Assembly: GCF_003477885.1 (NCBI RefSeq) | Contig: NZ_QUEE01000022.1 | Coordinates: forward strand, 1-52,402 | Direction of reading: 5' to 3' | Length of the DNA: 52,402 nucleotides | Source of the DNA: Lachnotalea sp. AF33-28 | GTDB taxonomy: Bacteria > Bacillota > Clostridia > Lachnospirales > Lachnospiraceae | In this document: one piece after another, positions 41,771 through 50,493 of the stretch | Layout of the letters: the number at the start of each line of letters is the position of its first letter | Numbering within the stretch: the first letter of the stretch is position 1 | Translations under genes and position numbers: made by a program | Notes under the pieces: model-generated | Databases searched by the model: none | What the model was told of the DNA's origin: nothing | What the model saw: the letters and a program-made list of their open reading frames with translations, nothing else

Positions 41771-42958
41771 TCAGTCGCCAATTACATTCACAATCTTAAC
41801 AGGAGTCGTATAATTCCATCTGGAAATTTTGATACCGGCGCTGGGATTAGCCGCATGAACGATCTGTCCGTTGCCGATATACATGGCAACATGATTGATC
41901 CGGCCGCTTCCGTAGAAAATCAGATCTCCGGGCTTCATCTCTGAAGAGCTGATCTTCTTACCCTGATTCGCCTGTGCTCTGGAAGAATGCGTCAGGCTGA
42001 TTCCGAAATTCTTATATACGGACATCGTAAATCCGGAACAGTCCGCTCCTTTAGTCAGGCTTGTACCGCCCCATACATAACGGTTGCCCAAAAACTGCAG
42101 CGCATAATTTACAACCGAATTTCTCAAGGATGAGGAACTCGTTACCGGCGAGAACTCATATGCCTCAATCAGCGCGTATTTCACTTCTGCATAATCTGCG
42201 GATATAAATCCGGAGCTCATGTCTTTGCCGTCGTCATTACCCTCCAGGGAAATCTCAATCCATCCGTTCACCTGGTTTAGCACATCATATCTCTCATCGG
42301 TAGTGATCTTGGTAATCTTCTTGGAATCGGCGGAAGGCTCCTTTCTGACATTCAGATTGGACTCCGTCGTCACGATGGCCCTAAGCCTTGCTTCCTGTAC
42401 TGCGATCAGTTCCGCGTCTTCGCCGGTCAGAATATATTCCTTAGACACATAGCCGGTAACCGGACCGGATTTGATCTTATACCAGTCTCCTGCATCCTCC
42501 AATATCTCACAGCCGCTGAAACGGATCATCTTACCGATAATCTCACCGTTCTTCTTGGGCTCTTTGCGCACATTGAGGTAACTGTTTACGTTTGCAATAC
42601 CGAGATTGGTGTAGTTGTCCAAAACGGATGCGGCCTCTGCAGAAGTCATCGTAGTCAGGGCAAGCGCTACAGATTTGGATACAGCACCTGTGGCATATGC
42701 ATTATAATAACCGTCCAGCGCTACGGACACACCGGCTACGCCTGTGCCGTCCGATAAATCGACCATGGAAGCCTGCGCCTGATAATACTGATCCAGGGTG
42801 GCGGCAACACCGGCTACTGCGACATCCGCAACTGAGGTGCTCTCGTCAGGTGTATATACATCTTCCGGAGCATCAGGAGCTGCGTAAACAACTTGTCCAG
42901 CTGCCAACGCTGCGCATAACGAAACCATAGCCGCTTTTTTAACGCTTCTTTTCTCCAT
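41771..42958 (-). CDS. Secreted SH3-NlpC/P60 cell wall hydrolase
   Basis: A 395-residue exported peptidoglycan hydrolase. The signal peptide covers residues about 1-27 (AAMVSLCAALAAGQVVYAAP). A linker with two short VAGVA(A/V)-type repeats follows. Two bacterial SH3 domains start near residues 125 (NVNSYLNVRKEPKKNGEIIG) and 205 (TTESNLNVRKEPSADSKKIT). The NlpC/P60 domain is about residues 283-393. Catalytic Cys is in GADCSGFTMSVYKNFGISL, His in RINHVAMYIGNG, and the last polar residue in IVHAAN. It would cleave stem peptides between D-Glu and the diamino acid. The ATG at 42958 has AGGAGAG 9 nt upstream. Confidence 0.93.
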   Translation of the reverse strand: MEKRSVKKAAMVSLCAALAAGQVVYAAPDAPEDVYTPDESTSVADVAVAGVAATLDQYYQAQASMVDLSDGTGVAGVSVALDGYYNAYATGAVSKSVALALTTMTSAEAASVLDNYTNLGIANVNSYLNVRKEPKKNGEIIGKMIRFSGCEILEDAGDWYKIKSGPVTGYVSKEYILTGEDAELIAVQEARLRAIVTTESNLNVRKEPSADSKKITKITTDERYDVLNQVNGWIEISLEGNDDGKDMSSGFISADYAEVKYALIEAYEFSPVTSSSSLRNSVVNYALQFLGNRYVWGGTSLTKGADCSGFTMSVYKNFGISLTHSSRAQANQGKKISSSEMKPGDLIFYGSGRINHVAMYIGNGQIVHAANPSAGIKISRWNYTTPVKIVNVIGD

Positions 42959-43087
42959 AATAATTTTCTCTCCTATAGACAAATTCTTGTGGCATTCGCC
43001 ATAATCTGCTCATCATAATTGGGGGTGGAACACGGTTTTATACCCTCTCCACAATTGTTACATAATTATTAAATTTATTACAAACCA

Positions 43088-43116
43088 ATTATAACAAGCT
43101 TCAATTTCTTTGTCAA
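43088..43116 (-). promoter_or_regulatory. Consensus promoter of the NlpC/P60 hydrolase gene
   Basis: On the minus strand TTGACA (43111-43116) and TATAAT (43088-43093) are both perfect, 17 bp apart, and start 5 bp beyond the ribF stop. The transcript has a leader of about 120 nt. Confidence 0.88.
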
Positions 43117-43120
43117 CAGG

Positions 43121-44041
43121 TTATTTATGAAAATATGCTTCCGCGGCCGCTTTATCGCGCTCCACCTGCGCCATCAGCTCATCTTTTGACCCAAATTTTG
43201 TCTCAGGACGTAAAAAGGACAGCAGGCTGACATCCGCAGTTTTGCCGTAAAAATCCTGATTCACATCAAAAAGAAAGGTTTCTACCCCTTTTGGCAGACC
43301 GCCTTCGATGGTGGGTTTATTTCCCACATTTGTCACACCCCGGTACAGAATGCCGTCGATATTGGTTCTGCTCACATAGACTCCGTTCGGAGGCAGCTTT
43401 TTCGTCTGGGAAGGTCTCTGATTGATAGTCGGCCATCCAAAGGACCTGCCCATATGAAAACCGTGTATAATCTCTCCCTGCACTGTATAAGGATAGCCCA
43501 GCAGTCGGTTGACCGTTTCCATATTTCCCTTCTGAAGCTCTTCCTTAATATATGTGCTGCTCACAATCCTGCCGTCAATCCGTTCCTTTTCCAAAACTTC
43601 AAGGTCATAGCCGCATTCCTCCTGCATTTTTTTTAGGAGGGCACCGTCACCTCTGCGCCGGTATCCGAAATGGAAGTCCTCTCCGATCACAATCTTTTTC
43701 GCGTCCAGAGATTCGGACAGAATACGGCGCACAAATACCTCCGGTTCCATATGGCTGACCGGCTCTGTAAAAGGGTATTCTATCAGTACATCAATACCCA
43801 TTTTCTCCAGAAAACACCTGCGTTCACGGTTCGTTAAGAGCATGCTGGCCGGCTGGCCGCTTAAAGACGCCGACGGCGGCAGATCAAACGTAAACACCAC
43901 GCTGCACAGCCCTTCGTCCTTCGCTTTAAGGATCCGCTCCATCAGTTTCTGATGCCCGCGGTGCACTCCGTCAAATTTGCCCAGCGTCACCGCGCTGGGA
44001 GCGTTTAAATGGACGTTCTCAGTATCATATATATATTTCAT
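43121..44041 (-). CDS. ribF: Bifunctional riboflavin kinase/FAD synthetase
   Basis: A 306-residue RibF that makes FMN and FAD. The N-terminal adenylyltransferase has VTLGKFDGVHRGHQKLMERI near residue 18 and VIGEDFHFGYRRRGD near residue 115. The C-terminal flavokinase has GRSFGWPTINQRPSQTKKLP near residue 197 and GVTNVGNKPTIEGG near residue 233. It lies 18 bp after truB, a classic Firmicutes arrangement. No FMN riboswitch is seen, as expected for ribF in this operon. Confidence 0.96.
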   Translation of the reverse strand: MKYIYDTENVHLNAPSAVTLGKFDGVHRGHQKLMERILKAKDEGLCSVVFTFDLPPSASLSGQPASMLLTNRERRCFLEKMGIDVLIEYPFTEPVSHMEPEVFVRRILSESLDAKKIVIGEDFHFGYRRRGDGALLKKMQEECGYDLEVLEKERIDGRIVSSTYIKEELQKGNMETVNRLLGYPYTVQGEIIHGFHMGRSFGWPTINQRPSQTKKLPPNGVYVSRTNIDGILYRGVTNVGNKPTIEGGLPKGVETFLFDVNQDFYGKTADVSLLSFLRPETKFGSKDELMAQVERDKAAAEAYFHK

Positions 44042-44059
44042 TTTTACACCCGTCCGGCC

Positions 44060-44938
44060 CTATCTGCTGTAAAACATTTTCAGCGGTTTATATCCGGATT
44101 TATCCTCATATGCAGCATATAACCCGATAAACTGCCCAAAGCTGTCATACATGCGCACAGTCTGCCCGGCATACTGCACCGGCACAGCGTTGCCGTTATG
44201 AAGCAGTCTGTCATGACTTTCATCCGCAGTAATCTTAGGATAATCAGCAAAGACAGCATCCACCGGTGTTACAGCGTTTTCCAATATACCCGATCTGACC
44301 AGTTCTTCGATTGCGTCCAGCTTCAGCGATTCCTCCAGCCTGAAACGTCCCACCCTCGTGCGCAGCAGGCTCTCCATGCAGCCTCCGCAGCCCAACTCAC
44401 TGCCTATATCATGGCAAAGCGTGCGGATATAGGTTCCCTTTGAGCAGGTAATTCGCATATGCACTCTTGGCAGCTCCATCTTAAGCACTTCTATCTCATA
44501 AATATGAACCGGCCGCGGCTGCCGTTCAACCTCCCGGCCCTGTCTGGCCAGCTCGTAGAGCTTTTTCCCATTCACCTTCAGCGCGGAATACATCGGAGGG
44601 ATCTGCATATATTCTCCTGCAAAACCTCGGATCACTTCCCGCACCCGCTCCTCCTGTATGCTAACCTCCTGCCGGGACAGTATATTCCCCGTCATATCCT
44701 GGGTATCCGTTGAGCATCCAAGCAGAAGTACCGCTTCATAAGTTTTATCTTTATCTGTAAACAAATCACACAGCTTGGTCCCCTTCCCCAGGCAGACCGG
44801 CAGCACGCCTTCCGCCTCCGGGTCCAGCGTGCCCGTGTGACCGATTTTTTTCATTTTTAATATACCTCTCATTCTGGCAACAACATCATGAGAGGTATAT
44901 CCTTTTTCTTTATATACATTGATAATTCCGTCCGTCAT
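44060..44938 (-). CDS. truB: tRNA pseudouridine-55 synthase
   Basis: A 292-residue TruB that converts U55 of tRNA to pseudouridine. The start GIINVYKEKGYTSHDVVARM, the catalytic Asp in IGHTGTLDPEAEGVLPVCLG near residue 38, and MYSALKVNGKKLYELARQG near residue 117 are canonical. The C-terminal PUA-like part ends with GYKPLKMFY. It starts 2 bp after the nrnA stop. Confidence 0.97.
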   Translation of the reverse strand: MTDGIINVYKEKGYTSHDVVARMRGILKMKKIGHTGTLDPEAEGVLPVCLGKGTKLCDLFTDKDKTYEAVLLLGCSTDTQDMTGNILSRQEVSIQEERVREVIRGFAGEYMQIPPMYSALKVNGKKLYELARQGREVERQPRPVHIYEIEVLKMELPRVHMRITCSKGTYIRTLCHDIGSELGCGGCMESLLRTRVGRFRLEESLKLDAIEELVRSGILENAVTPVDAVFADYPKITADESHDRLLHNGNAVPVQYAGQTVRMYDSFGQFIGLYAAYEDKSGYKPLKMFYSR

Positions 44939-44940
44939 AC

Positions 44941-45906
44941 TTAAGACCCGCTTTCAAGCGGCAGCTGCAGTACAATCTGTTGTGAGAGATTGTTTATTAC
45001 ATCGTATACGCTGCCGGTAATCGTACAGCCTGCGGCCTTTTTATGCCCACCGCCGCCGAAATAAGATGCCACCCTGCTGACATCAACCGTATGGTTGGAA
45101 CGCATGCTCACCTTATACACGTGTGCTTCCATTTCATAAAGGAATATTGCTACTTCTATTCCTTCCGTGATGCGAAGCTGGTCCACAATTCCATCCAGAT
45201 CCGTGGCATTCACCCCGTAAAAAACCATATCTTTCTGTTTGATTACGGAAAAAATACACTTCTTTTCCAGGAATACCACACTTTCCATCAGCGCTCTTCC
45301 CAGTATCTGATTTTGAACATAAGACTTTTTATAAAAGGTGTCATCAATAATCTGAGAATGGTTTATTCCCTTGTCTATCAGCATGCCGCCCGCCTGCATC
45401 GTGCGTTGGGTGGTATTGGAATGTTTAAAGACTCCGGTATCGTGTATAATGCCCACATAAAGGCACTCTGCAGCCGCAATGCTGATTTTGTCATAGTCAA
45501 ACAGATAAAACAGCACTTCGCTGGTGGAACTGGTGTCCGGCTCCACATGATTTGTCTGTGCAAAGCCGGGATTTGTCACATGGTGGTCCAGGCAGACCGT
45601 GCGCTTTGCCGCCTCAAAAATCTGTCTTCCTTCGCCAAGCCTTTCCAAATCGCTGGCATCTAAGCTGATGCAGAGATCATAGGTCTCCTTTGTTTCAAAA
45701 TCGGAGCGGATTTCATCCGCTCCCTTCAGGAAACGGAACACATCGGAAAATGCGCCCAAAAATACATCCGTCCTAAGATCCGGGTTGGTATCCTTCAGAT
45801 AATTTTGCAAAGCCAGACAGGAACCTACACAGTCCCCATCCGGCCGCACATGGCCGATCACTGCTACGGAAGACGCATTTTTTATCAGTTCATTGATTCT
45901 GTCCAT
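44941..45906 (-). CDS. nrnA: NrnA-type DHH phosphoesterase (oligoribonuclease/pAp phosphatase)
   Basis: A 321-residue DHH-DHHA1 protein that degrades short RNA or dinucleotides and dephosphorylates pAp. Metal motifs are GHVRPDGDCVGSCLALQ near residue 19, SLDASDLERLGEG near residue 84, the DHH in VCLDHHVTNPGF near residue 110, and the DHHA1 motif FGGGGHKKAAGCT near residue 295. The ATG at 45906 has GAGGG 5 nt upstream, better than the ATG at 45918. Confidence 0.94.
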   Translation of the reverse strand: MDRINELIKNASSVAVIGHVRPDGDCVGSCLALQNYLKDTNPDLRTDVFLGAFSDVFRFLKGADEIRSDFETKETYDLCISLDASDLERLGEGRQIFEAAKRTVCLDHHVTNPGFAQTNHVEPDTSSTSEVLFYLFDYDKISIAAAECLYVGIIHDTGVFKHSNTTQRTMQAGGMLIDKGINHSQIIDDTFYKKSYVQNQILGRALMESVVFLEKKCIFSVIKQKDMVFYGVNATDLDGIVDQLRITEGIEVAIFLYEMEAHVYKVSMRSNHTVDVSRVASYFGGGGHKKAAGCTITGSVYDVINNLSQQIVLQLPLESGS

Positions 45907-45956
45907 ACTTACCCTCATTTCTGCGCCGCTCTTAGCGCCAATCCATCCCCTTTAAA

Positions 45957-45998
45957 GGCCACCAGCCCGCTGATGGCCCACGCGCACTTTCAGCAGTT
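45957..45998. repeat. Diverged copy 3 of the dispersed intergenic repeat
   Basis: The segment with CACCAGCCCGCTGATGGCCC and then ACGCGCACTTTCAG aligns with copy 2 (29557-29603) over about 35 bp with a few substitutions and one gap. A hairpin GGCCA...TGGCC lies within it. It occupies the nrnA-rbfA gap. Confidence 0.35.
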
Positions 45999-46012
45999 TC
46001 TTATTCATTTCA

Positions 46013-46405
46013 TTATTCTTCTTCGGACAATTCTTCGCCGATTTCCGTTCCGTCTTCATGATTTACCTCATCGATCAGACGTGTCATGTGCACGCCGTAT
46101 TCGATGGACTGATCAAGAACGAAAGTGATTTCCGGAGTATTTCTAAGATTCACCGTTTTAGCCAGCTGGGTTCTGATATAGCCAACCGCATTCCTAAGGC
46201 CGCTTATGGTTGCCTTCGCCTCTTCCTCAGTCCCCAGAACACTGATATATGCCTTGCAGTATTTCAGGTCCGGAGCCACTTCTACCGCTACCACGCTGGT
46301 CATGGGATGAATCCTCGGATCCTTGACCTCGCTGCGGATAATGTTGGAGAGTTCCCTTTGAACCTCACTGTTGATTCTGATATTCTTTATACTGTTTTTT
46401 CTCAT
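46013..46405 (-). CDS. rbfA: Ribosome-binding factor A
   Basis: A 130-residue RbfA that assists 16S rRNA 5' end maturation in the 30S subunit. It has the family start NSIKNIRINSEVQRELSNII, the segment VKDPRIHPMTSVVAVEVAPD, and a final KTVNLRNTPEITFVLDQSIE. An acidic tail (EIGEELSEEE) ends the protein. It lies 35 bp downstream of infB, as usual. Confidence 0.96.
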   Translation of the reverse strand: MRKNSIKNIRINSEVQRELSNIIRSEVKDPRIHPMTSVVAVEVAPDLKYCKAYISVLGTEEEAKATISGLRNAVGYIRTQLAKTVNLRNTPEITFVLDQSIEYGVHMTRLIDEVNHEDGTEIGEELSEEE

Positions 46406-46440
46406 TCTGCTCCTATCTGCGATTCGGTACAGATCTGCCT

Positions 46441-49400
46441 CTAGCGCGGTACTTCTACCATCGTATAGGCCTCTATCTGGTCGTCCTCTAAAAGATCGTT
46501 GAATTTTTCAAATACCAGACCGCATTCATAGCCTTCCTTCACTTCTTTTACATCGTCCTTAAATCTCTTTAAGGAAGCCAGCGAGCCTTCGAAGATCAGA
46601 TCTTTATCCCGGGTGATTCTGCAGCTGCAGCCTCTGACAAATTTTCCGTCTGTTACATAAGAACCCGCAATGGTTCCTACGCCGGAAGCTTTAAAGGTCT
46701 GTCTTACAACCGCATGGCCGATCACCTGTTCCTCAAATACAGGATCAAGCATTCCCTTCATAGCCGCCTCCACATCGGCAATCGCCTGATAGATCACGCG
46801 GTACAGCCTAAGATCCACTTTTTCACGTTCCGCTATGGAACGGGCGGTTGCGTCCGGACGCACGTTAAAACCGATGATAATTGCATTAGACGCGCTTGCC
46901 AGGCTGACATCGGACTCATTGATGGCGCCTACGCCTCCGTGGATCACCTTAACGACAACCTCTTCATTGGAAAGCTTCACCAGACTCTGTTTAACAGCTT
47001 CTACCGAGCCCTGTACATCCGCTTTTATGATGATATTGAGTTCCTTCAGATTACCCGCCTTGATCTGGCTGAACAGATCGTCCAGCGACATCTTCGCCTT
47101 AGTATCCTCCAGAAGCTTTTCACGTCCTTCTTTAATAAAGGTATCCGCAAATGTACGGGCTTCTTTCTCTGTCTTCGTGGAGACGAAGATCTCCCCGGCA
47201 TTGGGCACGTCATTTAAGCCCAGAATCTCCACCGGTACGGAAGGCTTCGCTTCCTTCACTCTTCTTCCCCTGTCATCTATCATTGCCCTTACCTTGCCGA
47301 AACATGCGCCGGCCGCGATGGAATCTCCCACATGGAGCGTACCCTTTTGAACCAGTACAGTGGCTACAGGGCCTTTGCCTTTATCAAGTTCCGCCTCAAT
47401 TACCAGACCTCGGGCGCTCCGGTCAGGATTTGCCTTCAGTTCCTTCACTTCCGCCACCAGCAGTATCATTTCCAGAAGAGTCTGGATGCCCTCTTTCGTA
47501 TGGGCGGATACCGGAACGAAGATTGTGCTTCCGCCCCAATCCTCCGGAACCAGCTCATATTCCGTCAGCTCCTGCTTCACTCTCTCAACATTCGCGCTGG
47601 GCTTATCAATCTTATTGATGGCCACAATAATTTCCACACCGGCAGCCTTGGCATGGCTGATCGCCTCAATCGTCTGCGGCATAACACCGTCATCCGCTGC
47701 CACAACCAAGATGGCGATATCGGTGGACTGGGCGCCTCTCATACGCATAGCGGTAAAGGCCTCGTGTCCGGGCGTATCCAGGAAAGTGATCTTCTGACCG
47801 TCCACATCCACCACATATGCACCGATATGCTGTGTAATTCCTCCCGCCTCTTTCGCGATCACATTGGTTTCCCTGATCGCATCCAGCAGGGATGTCTTAC
47901 CGTGGTCTACATGGCCCATAACACAGACCACAGGCGGCCTGGTCACAAGGGTGTCTTCCGGATCTTCCACATCTTTCAGCAGTTCTTCGATTACATCTAT
48001 CTTGATTTCTTTTTCACACAGATACTCAAATTCAAGCGCGATGGATTCAGCAGTTTCGTAATCCACTTCCTGGTTGATCGTCACGATTTTTCCCTGCAGG
48101 AACAGTTTCTTCACGATCGCAGAAGGCTGAAGCTTCATCTTATCCGCCAGTTCCTTAATCGTCAGCACTTCAGGCAGAATGATGCTCTTGATTTCCGGCT
48201 CCGCAGGTTTTACAGGTTCCTGCTTGATCGCCTTTCTTGCGGATGGAGCCAGTTTATCTGCCTTCTTATTAAAATCGTCTCTTTCACGCTTATCAAAGCG
48301 GTCCTTCTGCTTGTTATCCAGCTTTTTACTTGTCTGCTTCTGGTTCTGAATCACACTGGGCTTAACATAAGAATCCTGTTTGATCACGCTGCTCTGGCCG
48401 CTGCGTCCCTGTGTCCTGGGGCCGCCCTGACCCTGACTGCGTCCATCCTGGCTTCTGGTATTGTTATAACCGCCGCCCTGACGGTTATTGCTGTAACCGC
48501 CCTGACCGCCCTGACCGCTCTGACTGCGGCCGGCATAGCCGCCCTGGCGGTTGTTGTTAAAACTGCCGCCCTGACGGTTATTGTTGTAGCTTCCGTCCTG
48601 GTTTCGGTTATTGTTGTAGCCGCTGCCCTGACGGTTATTATTGTAGCTGCCGTCCTGGTTTCGGTTATTGTTGTAGCCGCCGCCCTGGCGGTTATTGTTA
48701 TAGCTTCCGTCCTGATTGCGGTTGTTATTGTAGCCGCCGCCCTGGCGGTTATTGTTATAGCTTCCGTCCTGATTGCGGTTGTTATTGTAGCCGCCGCCCT
48801 GACGATTATTGTTATAGCTTCCGTCCTGATTGCGGTTGTTATTGTAGCCGCCGCCCTGGCGGTTATTGTTATAGCTTCCGTCCTGATTGCGGTTGTTATT
48901 GTAGCCGCCGCCCTGACGGTTGTTGTTGTAGCTTCCGTCCTGGTTATGGTTGTTATTGTAGCCGCCGCCCTGGCGGTTGTTGCTGTAGCTTCCGTCCTGG
49001 TTACGGTTGTTATTGTAGCCGCCCTGACGGTTATTGTTGTAGCTTCCGTCCTGGTTACGGTTGTTATTGTAGCCGCCGCCCTGACGGTTGTTGTTATAGC
49101 TGCCGTCCTGGTTCCGGTTATTGTTATAGCCGCCCTGACGGTTGCTGTTGTAGCTGCCGTCCTGATTCCGGTTATTATTATAGCCGCTCTGTGCGCGGTC
49201 GCCCTGCGGACGGTTCTGGCCGCGTTCCTGCTGTGCAGCCGGTCTGTCGCCCTGAGTTCTCACCGGTCTGTCCGTGCTCTGGGCTGACAGTGTATTCTCA
49301 TTTGCAGTCTTTTCGGGAACAGCGGCTGATGCCGGAGTTTCTACAGTCTTCGGTGCGGGCGCTGCCGGCGCTGCAACATTCTTCTTTTCCGTGTTCAATT

Positions 49401-49872
49401 TGTTCTCCGTTACCACCGGCTTAACCGTTTCTGTAACTACTGGCTTTTTTTCTTCAGTTTTAGGAACGGCCGCAGCTTTTGTTTCCGGAACCTTTACCTG
49501 TTCGGGAGCTTTAGGAGCCTGCGATGGAGCGGCAGGTTTAACAGGTGCAGGTCTCTGGCCCACAGGTTTAACAGGCGTCTGGCCCGGAGCAGGTCTGCGC
49601 TGCCCGCCCTGACCGCCTGATGTTCTTCCGCCGGACGGCTTATTTCTGTTAGAAGCGCTGTTCTGCGGACGAAATACCACAGAACGTTTTTTTTGTACCG
49701 GCTGTCCTGCCTGGTCCGGAGCAAGTGCCTTTTTCACCATGGCCACCTGATCATCCTCCAAGGAACTCTGCGGAGTCTTATCCGCAATTCCTCGGGATGC
49801 GAGCATATCCACAATCTCACTGCTTGATTTATCCAATTCTTTCGCTAATTCATGTATTCTTGTTTTTGCCAT
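46441..49872 (-). CDS. infB: Translation initiation factor IF-2 with expanded Asn/Gly repeat region
   Basis: A 1143-residue IF-2, the GTPase that delivers initiator tRNA. The N-terminal IF2_N helix bundle (residues 1-50, RIHELAKELDKSSSEIVDML) is followed by a Pro/Ala/Lys-rich linker. Residues about 228-440 hold eleven near-identical 18-19 residue units of the type GGGYNNNRNQDGSYNNNRQ. A basic region and a second IF2_N (about 565-625) lead to the G domain with CVMGHVDHGKTSLLDAIR near residue 651, DTPGHEAF and NKID, then domains II-IV. B. subtilis IF-2 is about 716 residues, so the excess is almost wholly in the linker. SD CGGAGG precedes the ATG. The core is intact and should be functional. 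Confidence 0.97.
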   Translation of the reverse strand: MAKTRIHELAKELDKSSSEIVDMLASRGIADKTPQSSLEDDQVAMVKKALAPDQAGQPVQKKRSVVFRPQNSASNRNKPSGGRTSGGQGGQRRPAPGQTPVKPVGQRPAPVKPAAPSQAPKAPEQVKVPETKAAAVPKTEEKKPVVTETVKPVVTENKLNTEKKNVAAPAAPAPKTVETPASAAVPEKTANENTLSAQSTDRPVRTQGDRPAAQQERGQNRPQGDRAQSGYNNNRNQDGSYNSNRQGGYNNNRNQDGSYNNNRQGGGYNNNRNQDGSYNNNRQGGYNNNRNQDGSYSNNRQGGGYNNNHNQDGSYNNNRQGGGYNNNRNQDGSYNNNRQGGGYNNNRNQDGSYNNNRQGGGYNNNRNQDGSYNNNRQGGGYNNNRNQDGSYNNNRQGGGYNNNRNQDGSYNNNRQGSGYNNNRNQDGSYNNNRQGGSFNNNRQGGYAGRSQSGQGGQGGYSNNRQGGGYNNTRSQDGRSQGQGGPRTQGRSGQSSVIKQDSYVKPSVIQNQKQTSKKLDNKQKDRFDKRERDDFNKKADKLAPSARKAIKQEPVKPAEPEIKSIILPEVLTIKELADKMKLQPSAIVKKLFLQGKIVTINQEVDYETAESIALEFEYLCEKEIKIDVIEELLKDVEDPEDTLVTRPPVVCVMGHVDHGKTSLLDAIRETNVIAKEAGGITQHIGAYVVDVDGQKITFLDTPGHEAFTAMRMRGAQSTDIAILVVAADDGVMPQTIEAISHAKAAGVEIIVAINKIDKPSANVERVKQELTEYELVPEDWGGSTIFVPVSAHTKEGIQTLLEMILLVAEVKELKANPDRSARGLVIEAELDKGKGPVATVLVQKGTLHVGDSIAAGACFGKVRAMIDDRGRRVKEAKPSVPVEILGLNDVPNAGEIFVSTKTEKEARTFADTFIKEGREKLLEDTKAKMSLDDLFSQIKAGNLKELNIIIKADVQGSVEAVKQSLVKLSNEEVVVKVIHGGVGAINESDVSLASASNAIIIGFNVRPDATARSIAEREKVDLRLYRVIYQAIADVEAAMKGMLDPVFEEQVIGHAVVRQTFKASGVGTIAGSYVTDGKFVRGCSCRITRDKDLIFEGSLASLKRFKDDVKEVKEGYECGLVFEKFNDLLEDDQIEAYTMVEVPR
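48545..49195. repeat. In-frame tandem repeat array within infB
   Basis: Eleven units of 54 or 57 bp, differing by loss of one Gly codon and a few silent or single-residue changes (for example Arg to His in one unit). Units in the middle are almost identical at the DNA level, a sign of recent expansion or homogenisation by slippage or recombination. Frame is kept throughout. Confidence 0.93.
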
Positions 49873-49892
49873 ACTTACTACCTCCGACTATT

Positions 49893-50207
49893 CTACCTGT
49901 TAATGTTATCCATTTCCTTAATGATTGCATCCCGGAATCCTTCATCTGTCACCGCCAAAGAAGCCCTTATTTCTTTACCAATGGCCGGCCCCAGTTCGTC
50001 CTTCGTACCATAACAGCAGAAAGGCACCTGATAGTAAGTACACATATTGGTAAACATTTTCTTTGTATTATCTGATGCATCTGAAGCGACTATAACCAAT
50101 GCTGCCTGTTGGGATTTTACGGCCTTCTCCGTGGAAAATTCGCCGCTCTCAATCCTGCCTGCTTTCATGGCAAGACCGAGCAAAGACAACACCCTATCCG
50201 TTTTCAA
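49893..50207 (-). CDS. ylxQ: YlxQ, L7Ae/L30e-family RNA-binding protein
   Basis: A 104-residue protein of the L7Ae/L30e/Gadd45 fold that binds kink-turn-like RNA. Segments are LLGLAMKAGRIESGEFSTEK at residues about 9-28, ALVIVASDASDNTKKMFTNM near residue 37, and a C-terminal SLAVTDEGFRDAIIKEM. It overlaps the end of ylxR by 14 nt and precedes infB, the standard Firmicutes order. Confidence 0.93.
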   Translation of the reverse strand: MKTDRVLSLLGLAMKAGRIESGEFSTEKAVKSQQAALVIVASDASDNTKKMFTNMCTYYQVPFCCYGTKDELGPAIGKEIRASLAVTDEGFRDAIIKEMDNINR

Positions 50208-50472
50208 TTTCTGTCATCTCCTCCCGAAGCTGGTCATATATTTCCCTCGGTATCGCCATCTTGAAGGAACGTTCCAACCCCTTGTTTTTGATTGCTTTCT
50301 CCAGACATTCACGGCAGAAGCATATATATGCGCCCCTTCCGTTCTTCTTTCCGGTAGCATCCAGTAATATATCGCCATCCGCAGTTTTTATTACGCGGAG
50401 CATATCACGCTTATTCTTCATCTCCTGACAGCCGACACACTGTCTTACAGGAACCTTTTTCTTCACACTCAC
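50194..50472 (-). CDS. rnpM: YlxR (RnpM), RNase P-modulating protein
   Basis: A 92-residue DUF448 protein; family members bind RNase P RNA and modulate it. The signature VPVRQCVGCQEMKNKRDMLR lies near the start, then GRGAYICFCRECLEKAIKNK with paired cysteines, as expected. The start codon is probably GTG at 50472, which has GGGAG 8 nt upstream. A GTG at 50487 is an alternative but lacks an SD of its own. It lies between nusA and ylxQ. Confidence 0.93.
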   Translation of the reverse strand: MSVKKKVPVRQCVGCQEMKNKRDMLRVIKTADGDILLDATGKKNGRGAYICFCRECLEKAIKNKGLERSFKMAIPREIYDQLREEMTEIENG

Positions 50473-50493
50473 CGGCGTCACTCCCACAGATTC

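Noticed and set aside
42959..43087. c-di-AMP (ydaO) riboswitch before the NlpC/P60 gene
   Set aside because: Such genes often carry it, but the leader of about 120 nt is short and I could not find the conserved ydaO core segments. Only a weak hairpin is seen.
48545..49195. CRISPR-like regular repeats
   Set aside because: The units are contiguous in-frame coding repeats without unique spacers and lie inside infB.
47332..49287. Long plus-strand reading frame of about 651 codons opposite infB
   Set aside because: It is the antisense of the infB repeats and GTPase region. Its Val/Ala-rich repeats mirror the Asn/Gly codons. No SD or family similarity.
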